DNA of 64,000 nucleotides from assembly GCA_020747065.1 (NCBI GenBank), contig JAGMVK010000021.1, positions 868,001 to 932,000 on the forward strand. The letters run 5' to 3'. Below the pieces are notes generated by a model, which was not told the DNA's origin, searched no databases, and worked only from the letters and a program-made list of their open reading frames with translations. The translations under genes and the position numbers were made by a program. Each line of letters starts with the position of its first letter. The stretch's first letter is position 1. This DNA is from Cadophora sp. MPI-SDFR-AT-0126. Taxonomy: Eukaryota > Ascomycota > Leotiomycetes > Helotiales > Ploettnerulaceae. This document shows, piece after piece, positions 22,357-33,900 of this stretch.

Positions 22357-24193
22357 CTAAGCTTTTTCCCGTCTCCCTTCAGCCTCCACCGCTTCCTCTG
22401 CATTTTCATTACTCTTCTTCTCCCGCTTCACAGTCTTCCACTCCATGGCCAAACTACCTCCGAGTGTCAGAGCAGCCAGAACAGTCGCAACAAGGAAAGT
22501 CCGACTCAGAGCATCATTGTATGCCTCAATTATCCTTGTGTACTGCGCCCCTTCAAACACGTTGTGGATTTCCGTAGCGCCGATATTCACCACACTCGGG
22601 GGATCTAGCTCTGGAGTAAGTTTATGCAATCCCTCCACCAGTTTGTTGTTGAAAATAGTCTGGCCGATAGGGACGGCTATAGCCCCGCCGATAGTTTGCA
22701 TGAAGACTACCAGAGCCGTGCCGATGGGGACGTCCTTCAAGGAAAGCACATTTTGGACAGCTACAAGAGGACCCTGCGTTCCGATGCCGTTGCCCATTCC
22801 CGCCATAGCCAGCCAGCCTATCCACGCTGGGCTTGCCGTACTTGGGGTGAAAGTAGTAATGATACCACATCCAATTGGCATAAGAATGGAGCTGAGAATC
22901 ATGAACGGAGTGTAATAACCCAGCATCATAGTCCCAATTCCTGCGATGAGCGCCCCGAGAACAACACCAGAAACGAATGGTAAACTCATGATGCCTGATT
23001 TGACAGCTGAGCTACCTTTGACCGCTTGAAACCAAATAGAGAGGTAGTAGGACAGGATAAAGAAAGCGCCTGAAATGGTGAAACTATATATGCAGGCGGC
23101 CCAAATACTGCGTTTTCTGAGGAGGCGCGGCGGGACCATTGCATTTTCTGGCTGGAGAAATTGCACCACGGTGAACCCAATGATGAGGATTGCGAAGACA
23201 GCAAACATAGCAATGATGCGTACGCTTCTCCAAGGATATGTGGTGCCACCCCATTGGAGGGCGAGGAGGAGGCAAATTACAGCGGGCATGAGAAAGACGT
23301 TGCCTGTAATATTGAAGGTTTTGAGTCGGGCGCGCCAGCCCATGGCGACTGTAGGTCGGTCGCTCTGGTGATAAAAAAATACAACGGCAAGGATGGTGAT
23401 TAGTCCCACAGGGAGATTGATATAAAAGCATAGACGCCAGGTTATCTTGTCCTTTGTGTGCGGTCAGTTTCGATTTTCTGTCACAGGATGCGAGAGGCAA
23501 ACCGTAAATACGCCACCAAGTAGTGGCCCAGCCACGCTTGCAAGTCCATACATTCCCGCAATCGCTCCTAGATATACCGGTCTCTTTTGAAGAGGAACAA
23601 TGTTTGCGAGGATAATCAAAGCTCCCGAGTAAATCCCTGCTGCTCCAACACCAGCGATAGCGCGGCCGACAATGAGGCCGACACTGGATGGTGTCGCCCC
23701 GCAGACGAAAGATCCAAGCTCAAAGATAATGATTGTGCTTATGAAAACCCATTTGATACGAAACGCAGAGTAGAGGCGGCCGTAGAGAAGTTGAAAGCAG
23801 CCGGTCGTAAGGAGGTAAGCTGTATTTGTTAGAATAAGGCGCCGTTAAATAGAAGTCAGACCGTACCGCTCGCATACCATCCCACATCGTTTAGAGAATT
23901 GAATTGGCTGGTTATTTTAGGGATCGCAGTTGCGATGATGGTGTTATCTTCTCCATATCAGTTCATTGTAGTTGGTGATGAGGTGGTTAATGCGTACCTA
24001 GAGCAACAACGAAAACGGCGAGACAGAGTCCCAATACGATGAAAGCAAGACGCAATCCTGTGGGATATTCTAGGCCATTTGCTTCTGTCTGGCGGGCCTC
24101 TTTTGAAGCTTTGTGCCTATTGTCGCTTGAGGATGTTTTTACCTCAGCACGCTTATTGGCTTTCGGCCCAAAGGAAGGCTGCTTTTTCTCCAT
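22357..24193 (-). CDS. MFS drug/toxin efflux transporter, 14-TM type
   Basis: Plasma-membrane proton antiporter, presumably exporting the cluster product. Four exons on the minus strand: 24193-23998, 23947-23867, 23819-23503, 23451-22357, giving 562 residues. A hydrophilic basic N-terminus of about 45 residues precedes the first membrane segment. The transporter motifs are [12 protein letters not shown] and the antiporter motif C region [14 protein letters not shown], followed by the long set of membrane segments of the 14-TM (DHA2, fungal toxin efflux) group. The C-terminus is charged ([12 protein letters not shown]). Splice joins restore family blocks such as [14 protein letters not shown] and [19 protein letters not shown]. 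Its promoter carries a GTGGTGCCACT site at 24453. Confidence 0.92.
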
Positions 24194-25152
24194 GTTGTTC
24201 TCGAGTTGCTTGGATGAATAGAATTAAAGCGAGGCAAAGGCAGATAAGTAACGTTCGTGAAACCATCATTCGGCCGAAAAACGGGCGTAGTCAATGCACA
24301 TCAAACATTGTCTAGGTTGAAGACGGTAGAAGTTGGGAAGTTTGAATTCAGGCGACTACTCCTGAGTGGTCAGGTCTAGTCTCAGCCACTAGGAGCGTGC
24401 CGGGTATTTGGAGGCATGTCCAATCGCACTGGACCCCAACCATAACAAAAGGGTGGTGCCACTCCAGTCACAGAGCCTTGTGATTTGGAAGGCCAAAGAA
24501 TCGACGTGCATCCGAATCCATGAGAAGGATGAGAGCAATATCCACCAGTTTACTATGTAGCCTATCCTGAAATCTTGAAGCGTAGAGATTAAGAATTCCA
24601 GGGCCACAAAGGATTCTGCTGGAGCAGGAGTTGGTCTTCAGCCGATTCTATCAGATGCATTTGTTACAGGAAGCCGAGGCACAGCTCGAAAAGAGTTCCC
24701 AGCTGACCTCCGATGGGTTGCACCGGCTATGCGTTCCTCCGAGAAAATAACCAGCAAGGGAGTGTATAATAGCAGGATTGGAGTGTTTGAGGGGAGGGTC
24801 TTACGCTTCTCTAGTGAGTTTGGAGCCGAGTGAGCGGCTGGAAGAGTTGTGGGGTCTTCTTGGGCTTCATGTAGACCATGGTACAGTGGGATCTAGCATT
24901 TAATGCTTTTTGTCTTCGATGGAGCACTGTGAGAGATCCTGGCAGACCCTGTTGTTGCGATGCTACTGTGGTAAAAACATACGTGTAGCCATGCTATCTA
25001 TGTATGAAGCATGCATAGTTTCTATGGATTGTCTGGTCCCAAGAGATTGTGTGAAGTGGAGGTGTAAGTTTTGCTGGTCCACAGAGGTAAAGATCTACGC
25101 TGATTACCTTTGAGATCTCGATGTTGAGCAACATCAGCGAAGGAAGTGACAT
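24194..25152. promoter_or_regulatory. MFS promoter and left flank of the transposon island
   Basis: About 960 bp without a convincing gene; the short frames near 24.9 kb match no domain. It contains one cluster palindrome (24453-24463). Composition is normal, with CA and TG dinucleotides present, right up to the island. Confidence 0.5.
24453..24463. promoter_or_regulatory. Cluster palindrome site, MFS promoter
   Basis: GTGGTGCCACT, 260 bp upstream of the MFS start; core TGGTGCCA at 24454-24461. Confidence 0.55.
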
Positions 25153-25154
25153 TA

Positions 25155-25193
25155 TCCCTTCGTGTGGCAGTCCGGGTTTTAGCGTCTTGGCAG
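25155..25193 (+). repeat. Left terminal inverted repeat of the island
   Basis: Begins TCCCTTCGTGTGGCAG and ends GGGTTTTAGCGTCTTGGCAG. It pairs with 43144-43188 in 36 of 39 positions; the three middle bases are replaced by nine on the right side. Confidence 0.85.
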
Positions 25194-25279
25194 CTACCCC
25201 ACTAAAGTGCAGGTAAACAATCCATGTAAACAAATCAAAGAATTATCATCAATTGCCATATAAACCACTATAGAAAGCT

Positions 25280-27200
25280 ATGCAGGAGGTCGTTGCAGAT
25301 TTTACGGATCCTACTACGACACGCCTAAACCTAGATCTCGTAATAAAAACTGGTTCCGGCTTTATACCTATGGATTTACTTCCCTTTCGCTCACGTATTA
25401 ATCTACTACCCTATATTAAGCCTATCGACGCCTAGGGGTTATTTTTACTGTTTTTTCCAGAGGATTAAATCCGGATTATATATAATAATACAAATACTTG
25501 TAAAGAGAGGGAATATTAAGAGAGATTTAAGTCAAATCAAGTACTAACATATACCCGGATCAATGATTAGTGTCCTATGATAGTTGCTGAAGCTTACGGA
25601 TATATCGGAATACGTATATATATCGGTATCTATATAGAAAACAAAGCGAGAGACTACTAGAAATCAGGAGACCTTACGTGACTAGATCATGCTCTTACAA
25701 CTATTATGAGCCTTCGGAGGTTTAAAGCACTATATACCTTGTTTAGACTTTATAGTACAGATCCGGATCATACTTTTAAAGCTGTCTTTAACTATGTAAG
25801 TAGGTTATTCATGATCCGGACCTTGATCTGATATACCTTTAGTTAGAACCCTTGAATACCTATATTCGGGAAACCTCTCGAAAGCTATAGATCCCTAGGA
25901 GGGATATTACTGTGAATAAGGCTATATCACGTTTCCAGGGCCGCTTAAAGGATACTTTGAAGATCCCAGGGAAGCCGATTAATCAGGGCTATAAAATATA
26001 GGTCCTTACTGACTAGGGCTTCTTTTTTGACTAGGTTTTCCACTAGAAAAGTACGAAAATCAACGATCCGGAACAGAGTAAGCTCGGCTTATAGAAAGTC
26101 CCTCAACCTAGGGCTCTAGGGAAGAATACCTCTTCAGCTGTTATTACGTACGTAATAGAGAGGCTCCCGAATTAAGGTAAAGGTCACGTTATTTACCTCG
26201 ATAACTTATTTACTAATATTAAGCTCTTAAAGTACAGTAGAGAGCGTAGGTAGGGAGCTATAAGCACGTGTATAGCTAAAAGTAGTATTTTAAAGCGATT
26301 TACTTAAATAAAGGCCGAAGATACGAAGAAGGATGAAATCCCTTAGGGTACACTCTATACGGAAGCAACTACAGATAACTTGATTAATATAATAGCGTGG
26401 AAAGATAATGCTTTAGTACTCTTAATATCAATATACTTTAATGCTTAGAGGAAGGTATAAAGACTCCGCCGGTAACCTTCTAAGACCTCTACTTTATAGA
26501 AAACAGCTCGTGTACCCTTTAGAACGTATACTCGAGCCTGGCTTAAGATTCCTAAGTACGAAGACGATTATAACCACTAAATAAGTACTATAGATTAAGG
26601 AAATTAACTTAAGAAAAGCAATACCTTAGAGCGTCTTTATTTAATAGGTGATTAGTAATCTTTAACTACTTAAATTAAAGATATAGCGATTATTAATACC
26701 TATAAGCTTAGTTTCTATTCTAAAGTGCTACCGGAAGAGAAGTGGATTAATTAGACGAAGTTAAAAACGGAGCTAGTTCAACGTTATTTCGCTCTTACTA
26801 CTTAAGGTCGCCTGAAACGTAAAAGATCTGCAATATTCGCTGTCGAGCCTATACTAGAGGGAGGAGACTATACCTTATTGCGTATAGAGTACTTTAAAGC
26901 GTATATTATATATTAAAAAGAGAGTATATCCCGGTAAGTACGGAAGAAAGTTTTAAGTAAGCTTTCAATAAATATCCCACTAAATCTAAAGGAATCCGGA
27001 TATAGGAAAGAATTGATATTTAGCTGTAAAGTCTATATAATCTTCTTATATAAAGATAACTCCTACTTTATCTAGTATTATAGCATAGAATAAAGATATT
27101 ATGATTCTAGTCTAAATACTCTTATTGAATGTTAGTTCTACTAAAATCTCGCGGGTACACGTGAGACCGATTAAATACCGGATCAGACTAAATAAGGGGG
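25280..27200 (+). pseudogene. piggyBac-type transposase relic (DDE_Tnp_1_7)
   Basis: Starts at an intact ATG (25280) just inside the left inverted repeat. The first frame reads about 50 codons, then is broken repeatedly, almost always by TAG or TAA where Trp or Gln is expected. Family blocks are still legible after at least one frame change: LKDTLKIPGKPINQGYK, then HVIYLDNLFTNIKLLK with the conserved Asp, then EATTDNLINIIAWKDNALVL, then EKWINQTKLKTELVQRYFAL. The broken copy is dead. The end at about 27.2 kb is approximate. Confidence 0.8.
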
Positions 27201-28221
27201 CTAAATTCAGAACTTTCGCTAAGCCTTTCTTCCGGCTCTTTAATCAGTAGAAATATTTCTGTTTTAGTTAGTAGTTACTTATCCTTATTATCTATTAGCT
27301 CTAGCTTCTTTACGTGCTTTTCTTTTTCAAGCTTAAATACACTTATATCTTACCCGGATCTTAAGCTTTAATTTAATACTTTTTAGCTATAATAGTTAGT
27401 ACTATAATTAAGTGTAATCTCTATAAGGAGATTAAGCTTATACTAGAGTTTATAAAAGGAGTAAGGTAATTAAAACACTATACTTCTTATCGGAATTAAC
27501 TTAATACTTCTTATAAACTACTTAAAAAAACTATACTAAGGGGTTACTTATCTCTTAAAAGAAGAAGTACTTCTCTAGAAATAGAAACTAGACGCCTTAC
27601 TCCTCAGTCTAAGAGTAATAACCTTAGTTTAAGTAATTATCTTACTTATAATCCTTTATCTTTAATATAAAGTTCTAAAGCCGAGGCTTTATATATAGTA
27701 TAGAATAACTCTTAGTAGTCTAATAATACTAAGAATTAATATAAAGTCGCTACTATTAACTTTTAAGCTGAGAGAGCTAATCGAAGAGCTAATATTCCGC
27801 TTATTAAATCTCTAGCTCTTATTATTAATCCCTTTACTTTTACAGAATTATATATTCTATCCTCTTATAAATTAGAATATCGCCTTTTAGAATTATTAAA
27901 TACTTAGTAATCTATTCTATAGTTTTTACCTTCTCTATTTAAACGAAGCTTTAGTTTTAACTATAACCTTAATAACACTAAGTAGGAGTATATGGATATT
28001 CTATTATAAGGATAGATAACTTAAGAACATGTTAAGAGGCTAGCTACAGCTACTTATATATAACTAATCTATCTAGTGAACTAGTAAAGAGTTAAAGACT
28101 TCTATACTTCACTTATAAATATAAAAATAATCTACTACCCTTAGTATAAAGAGGAATAAATAAATATTAAGATCTTAGATAGGATTTATTAATAATACTA
28201 CTAATAGGATAAAACCGGATA
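27200..28221. other. AT-rich RIP-mutated DNA, unassigned
   Basis: No block I can assign to a family; it separates the piggyBac relic from the copia element and may be the host DNA or element into which copia inserted. Confidence 0.4.
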
Positions 28222-28226
28222 TTACC

Positions 28227-28441
28227 TGTCGGTTCAATACCGAATATAAGCCAAGAATCAAATATAAATATTATATATATGTATATTAAGCTTAATAGTA
28301 TGGAAAATCTATATATTTCTAAGAGGGGGCAGGAAATACTAGATTATATACTACCTCTGAAACGCTACTGAATTACTTCCGTAAGTAGTCCTACTCCCTA
28401 TTCTAGCTAAGATATATCCTATATAAGCTTATAAACTAATA
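28227..28441 (-). repeat. Left LTR of the copia element (3' LTR in element sense)
   Basis: 215 bp, begins TGTCGGTTCAATACCG, ends ACTAATA, and aligns end to end with 36126-36342. Confidence 0.9.
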
Positions 28442-30396
28442 CTAATAAATCTTCTTTTAGAAAGATAGTTTCTAAGCGAATTTCTGGTATAGAAGCGAAT
28501 CTTTATTTCAATTATAAGAGAAAAATAATTATAAAGAGTAACTATATAAGTAAAGGAGGTAAAATAGGTATACTAAGTACGGAGTCACGGAAGTACTATA
28601 GTCCAAAAGACCTCCGGTTATAACTTAAAAGCTATACATTAGAAGTAGTTAATATAGCCCGTTAGAAGATAATAATAAGTAAATAAATACTTAGTAAAGC
28701 TATCGCTAGCTATATAAAATCGAGATCCCTCTCTATTCTGAAGCTCTCCCTTCTTAAGTAAATATTAAAGAACTATTTATAAGTATATAAACCTTTAATC
28801 TCAAGAAATATTTACTAATATTTTATTATAATCTATACTAAATTAAATAAGTAAAAGTAAGTATAGAAATTTAAAAGAATTATAAGTAATTTAGTAGTAA
28901 AACAGATACTAATATAAATAGTGCCTATACTAACACTATTTGAAACTCTTACTACTACTTACTGAAACTACTGTATCTATTGCATCCGACTCCTAATAAA
29001 GAAATCGAACTATATCTGCTCCTTTAATAAGTAAGAGAGTAAGAAATACTTATATTATACTAAAAAGAAATCCTTATATAATCCTATAAGTACCTTTTCT
29101 TTCTTTTTCTAATCTTAAATTCTGAACTACCTTAAATATAATTTATAATTAACTTATTTATAGATCCCTTAGTTCTTAAATACTAAGTACTAAGAACTCA
29201 CTTATACCCTCACTAGTAAGAATACTACTACTATCTCTACTACTACTGTAGCTATTAATGCAGAACTCCGGGTTATAGCTACTAAGCTACTAAAGACTTA
29301 GGATAAGATAAATTTAGTATTATTAAAGAAGACTCATGCTTTTTATACTAGAATAGCAGATCTTACTTAAAATTAATTCGTAAGTAATCCCCTTTTCTTT
29401 TACTCTAAATCTTTACTAAATATACTCTAGTTCTTATCCGGCTAAAACTTCTATAGGACTACAGGTAAATCCTCTTCTATATAGAGAAGTAAGTTAAGGA
29501 GGCTATAGCTTTTATTATATTTTATCGTAGTAGTATTAAGTATAAGACTCTTATAAGGAATAATAAAGATAGAGATAGAAAAAAGGCCCTTAAGTAAAGA
29601 GAAATTAAAGTAAAAGTCACTTAAGTAACGTAGGGAAAAAGGAATCTAGTAATACACTAGTTAATCTAGGTACTACTTATAAGTAGGGGAATAAGCCCTA
29701 TTTCGGAAAGGCTTTATAGTTAGTTCTTTATAGCAGTACTTTCTTTATACTAGTATATAAGAGTAATCCTCTATAGTGAAACCGGTACTTAGTCCTTATT
29801 AGAGTATTATTATAAGACTACTTATTAGTACTTTAAATTAGAGGATAATTACTTATAAATTAAACTTATTCTCTCTTCTATATCTTAAATATAATTGAAA
29901 ATAATTATAAGTAATTAATAAGAATTATAAGGAAATTATAATAAAGGAAAAATCACCTTTTACCTAAAACCTCTCTATTACTCTACTGAATTAGTACTAT
30001 TAATTTATAAGCCTAGATTATAAGTCAAACTAGCTTCTAAATTAATATTAAGTAGCCTCTGAACTTAACTCTTTATCTTTATAATTAAGGTATTAGTATT
30101 AATTAGCTCTTAAAGAGCTTTATTCGGTATTGTTTTTATTATAGTATTAGTAAGATTGCGAGTGCTATTAATCTATCGAATCTTCGTTAATTCCTTACGC
30201 TTATATAATTAATGAATTACTATTATATTAATTATTAAACGTTTCTCCTTCGTAGTGCTAAGCTTAATAATATACTTATAGAGAGATAGGGAATCTATAT
30301 ATACTATAGTAGGAAGCTGTGGTAATCTAAGCTTATCTGTTACTATATTAATAGTAGTTTCTAAGGTAATTAATATATTAATTCCTGCTACTATAG

Positions 30397-30468
30397 CATA
30401 TAGCTCTGAAGCGAGTATAGTATATAGCTCTGAAGCGAGTATAGTATATAGCTCTGAAGCGAGTATAG
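30397..30468 (-). repeat. Three tandem 24-bp units inside the RNase H relic
   Basis: Units 30397-30420, 30421-30444 and 30445-30468 differ at one base. On the minus strand each encodes TILASELY in frame, triplicating the conserved ASELY block of RNase H. Confidence 0.9.
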
Positions 30469-30515
30469 TATATATTACTCTCTTACACTTTGTAGAGCTT
30501 ATATGAATAATATTA

Positions 30516-30970
30516 CAGTACTAGTCAACTTATACTTGTCAAAAGGCGTTTTTACACCAAAACTCATGCTACTATGACTATAATAGTCATAAAAGCTCTT
30601 TACAAGTCTTGTAATTCCTTATGTGGTACAGTTTATTTTTATAGGGCCAAACTTTTATTAGTATATAATATTACGTAATCTATATTTTCCACCTGAATTA
30701 TAGAGTTTCAAAAAGCACGTGCCTATTTAGCGCCACTTTTTACAGGGAAAAGCGGATTTAAGGATAGCACGTAAGATAATTTACCCTTACTATGACGAAA
30801 TTTGTATTAAATTCAAATTTAAGTAATATGAGTTAAGTGCAAAGATATCATAAAGATAAGTTCAAACAGATTTACTACTAAGAGCTCGTCAGTATTACTA
30901 GGTTATTAAGTGTAAAGGGTGACTTAAGGTAGGAAAAGGCATTTTACTAAGTATAAGTTGATAGGGACTG
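30516..30970. mobile_element. 455-bp mariner-like MITE
   Basis: Inverted ends of about 26 bp with few mismatches. The left end reads CAGTACTAGTCAACTTATAC and the right end, on the other strand, CAGTCCCTATCAACTTATAC. Both sides are flanked by TA (30514-30515 and 30971-30972), the Tc1/mariner target duplication. No coding capacity. CA and TG dinucleotides are plentiful inside, in sharp contrast to the surrounding DNA. Confidence 0.85.
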
Positions 30971-33900
30971 TACTAGAGAGGATAAATTCCGTGTCCCTCT
31001 CTATTTCTATTCTGATTACTACTAGAAACCTGATCTATAAACTTAGATTCTTATTATTAGTAAATAATCTATTAATAAAGATATAAAGTTTAGTATAGTA
31101 TAGATTAACTAGTATATACTATAAACCTCTCTTTATATTATCTATCTACTATTAAAGGCGTTAGTTTAAAGCTTTAGTGTTATTAATTATTAGATCCTAA
31201 TATTATACTACTACTAATAAATCAAAGTTAGCTTTTAGTTAGTAAATCGTTATAATATAAGCTCTGTAAGCGCGTTACTTTATATAGGCTTTCTTATAAT
31301 CTAGTGCTTTTATATTAATTAACTTTAGTCTTACTCCTTACTCTTTCTGTAATATATAAATATCGTCTCTATTTAAAGTAATAGTATATCTATTAAATAT
31401 AATAGATTTAAAAGGGAGTAGGACCTGAATCAGCTTTATTAGGAAATTAGCTTTTGTAATCCTATCCTACTCTCTTACTAAGAAGTTATTATTCCTAAGA
31501 ATAAGAGTATCATCTGTTTATACTCTAATAACTCTAAACCCGTAGCTTTCTCTAGTACTAATTAATAAATAAGAGTTATACGTTAATATTTCTATCTAGA
31601 GCCTCTCTATATAGTACTTATAATAGATATTAAACTAGTGATTTCCGGATTCTAGTATACTATAGAGAGGGAGTATTACTATAAATATTATACTAAAAGG
31701 GAATTTATCTATAATCTCTTTTAGTAGCTATATAAAGATATTCTAAAGGAGTTTTATTATTAACTAGACGTAGGCCTAAGTAATATCTCGGATTACTAAA
31801 TATATACTAGACCCCTTTTGGACTTAGTTCAGGTACCTTATAATTATAACTAGGAAGATAAGTAATCTCTAGCTTACTTATTAGATAGTAAGAGACTAAG
31901 TTAATATCTCCTTCTTACCTTTATTATTAAAGTATTAGATAATAAGCTTTAATTTCTTATATAGTATTATAAACTCCTTACTCTTTACTTTATTTATTAT
32001 CCTTAATTTAAAGATATAATAATCTCTTACTCTAGAGTTACTTTTAGAAATTAGTATAAAAACACCTCTCTTAATAAGAGCTTCGTACTTAGTTTATTAG
32101 GATTACTAAAATAGTAGGCTAGGTATAATAATCTTACCCTTTATATATAACTTAATTAATAGCTCTTAATCTCTTATCTCCTTCTTAATTAGAAATACTT
32201 TAGTATTATAATTATTATTAACTATTAGTAGTCCTAGGATTAGCTTTATAAATAGGACTTTAATAGTAATTCAGGAGGCTTTTAGTGCAGTTTTAGGGGC
32301 TTTTCGAATTAGTAAGCTAAGCTCACAGGTTATATCTAGTAATTTTTCTTTCTTTTATTTAATACTAGATATATCTATCTTAAATAAATATACTAATATT
32401 AAATAAAATATACGTATTTTACTATTATCTATATCTATTTTATATACTTCACCCTTTATTCCTAAGAAAGTATATAATCCCTTTTATCCCTTCTTTTCAC
32501 GCTAAACTAATACTTAATCTTAAAGCTTAAGATTATAAATATGCGTTATACTAGGGCTATTATAAGTTACTAGCGTATTATTAACTTACTATTTCGCATG
32601 TATTTAGCGCACCTTTATTATAGCTCTCTTAATAGTCTCTGCATATTATTAAATAGATAAGTTTAGAGGATCTATTTCCGTTATTTTTAAGTAAGTACTG
32701 AAAATAAGAAGTGTAGGGATTAAGCTATTTAGTCTAGCTATATTATTAATAGCTTTAATAGCTATCTGTAGGTAATCCTTATTACTTATATTAGGGTACT
32801 CTTCTATAATAATTTCGTAGGCATATTAGAGTAGATAATAATATCGTTCTACTTTACTAATTAAGTAGTACGCCTCTACTAGAATAAGTTTAAGCGTGCT
32901 CCTTATAGCCCTAAGTATACTCCGAAACTCCGTAGAATTAAAGTTAGTTCTATAATTATAAATAATAAAATTAAGAAGTCTAATATATATATCTATTTAT
33001 ACTAACTTAAATGCGTTGAAAGTAGCCTAAGCTATAGCTGAACTAAGGCGCTTTTAGAGTAGCTTTATAGCTCTGAATCCTATAGCCTTATCTACTATAT
33101 AAAGTATATATTATTCTCTAAATTATATAATATTAATATAAATTATATAGTTAAAGTCTATATTATCTTATAATTTAAATCTGAATTTATATAGAGTATT
33201 TATATATTTCTGATAGTGCTTATATATCTCTTTAACTCGTAATATAATATTGGAATTAGACTTATAGCTAGCTTAGTCTAGTAAATACTATAGATGTTAT
33301 ACTAATAAGTAGCTAAATTATTTATAAAACTAATAAATCTCTACTTCTATTAAATAGCACTAACTGATTATATTAACTAAAGGTTTAATTAGTTAATAAT
33401 ACTAGTTTAAAAGAAGCTATAAGTACTCCTTCTTTTATATAATTAAGTACCTCTTATCTCCCTGAACTAATATATTCTATAAGTTATTATAATATATACT
33501 TATCTTATCTAGCTATTATAAATACACTAAGAATAGTACGTTCGTATCTATAATATAGAAGTCTAAAACCCTAACTAGGGTATCTACTATAGTAACTCCT
33601 AGGAAGGTATAAGAACTAGTTCTGAATTAGATCCGACTCCTACCTGATTAACTAGTATTATACTTAATATTTTAAACTTATTATAATACATATAATTAAT
33701 TAATACCTCTCATATTTTTACTAGATGCCCCTATATTAATAAAAAGATCTTAAAAGAATTAATCTATTTATTATATTATATACCTCTCTTTCTAGAGTAG
33801 TTTTTAAATTCTACTCTTTAGTATATATAATATCTTCTATTTATTAAGCCTTTTTATTATATCTTATATATTATACTCTACCTTACTTACTATAAATATA

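Larger units (their letters stand above)
30120..31560 (-). pseudogene. Copia reverse transcriptase and RNase H relic
   Basis: Reading the minus strand through stops gives the fungal copia pol signature. Legible blocks are TDDTLILRNNNFLVRE (catalytic Asp pair), ITLNRDDIYILQKE and KAYIK*RAYRAYIITIY near 31.2-31.5 kb, then the RNase H region with SLYKYIIKLSTTKEKRL. Stops sit mostly where Gln or Trp is expected. The reading is interrupted between 30516 and 30970 by the MITE and resumes on the other side in the RNase H domain. Upstream gag, protease and integrase sections (32-36 kb) are too mutated for me to place. Confidence 0.8.

Noticed and set aside
23241..23248. TGGTGCCA inside the MFS gene as a regulatory site
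   Set aside because: It lies in coding sequence (Trp-Gly-Gly-Thr-Thr on the coding strand); likewise 17038 and 4233 are coding. Counted as background.
24910..25113. Short open frame left of the island as a gene
   Set aside because: 67 codons, no domain, no splice-joined extension, and an overlapping antisense frame of equal quality.
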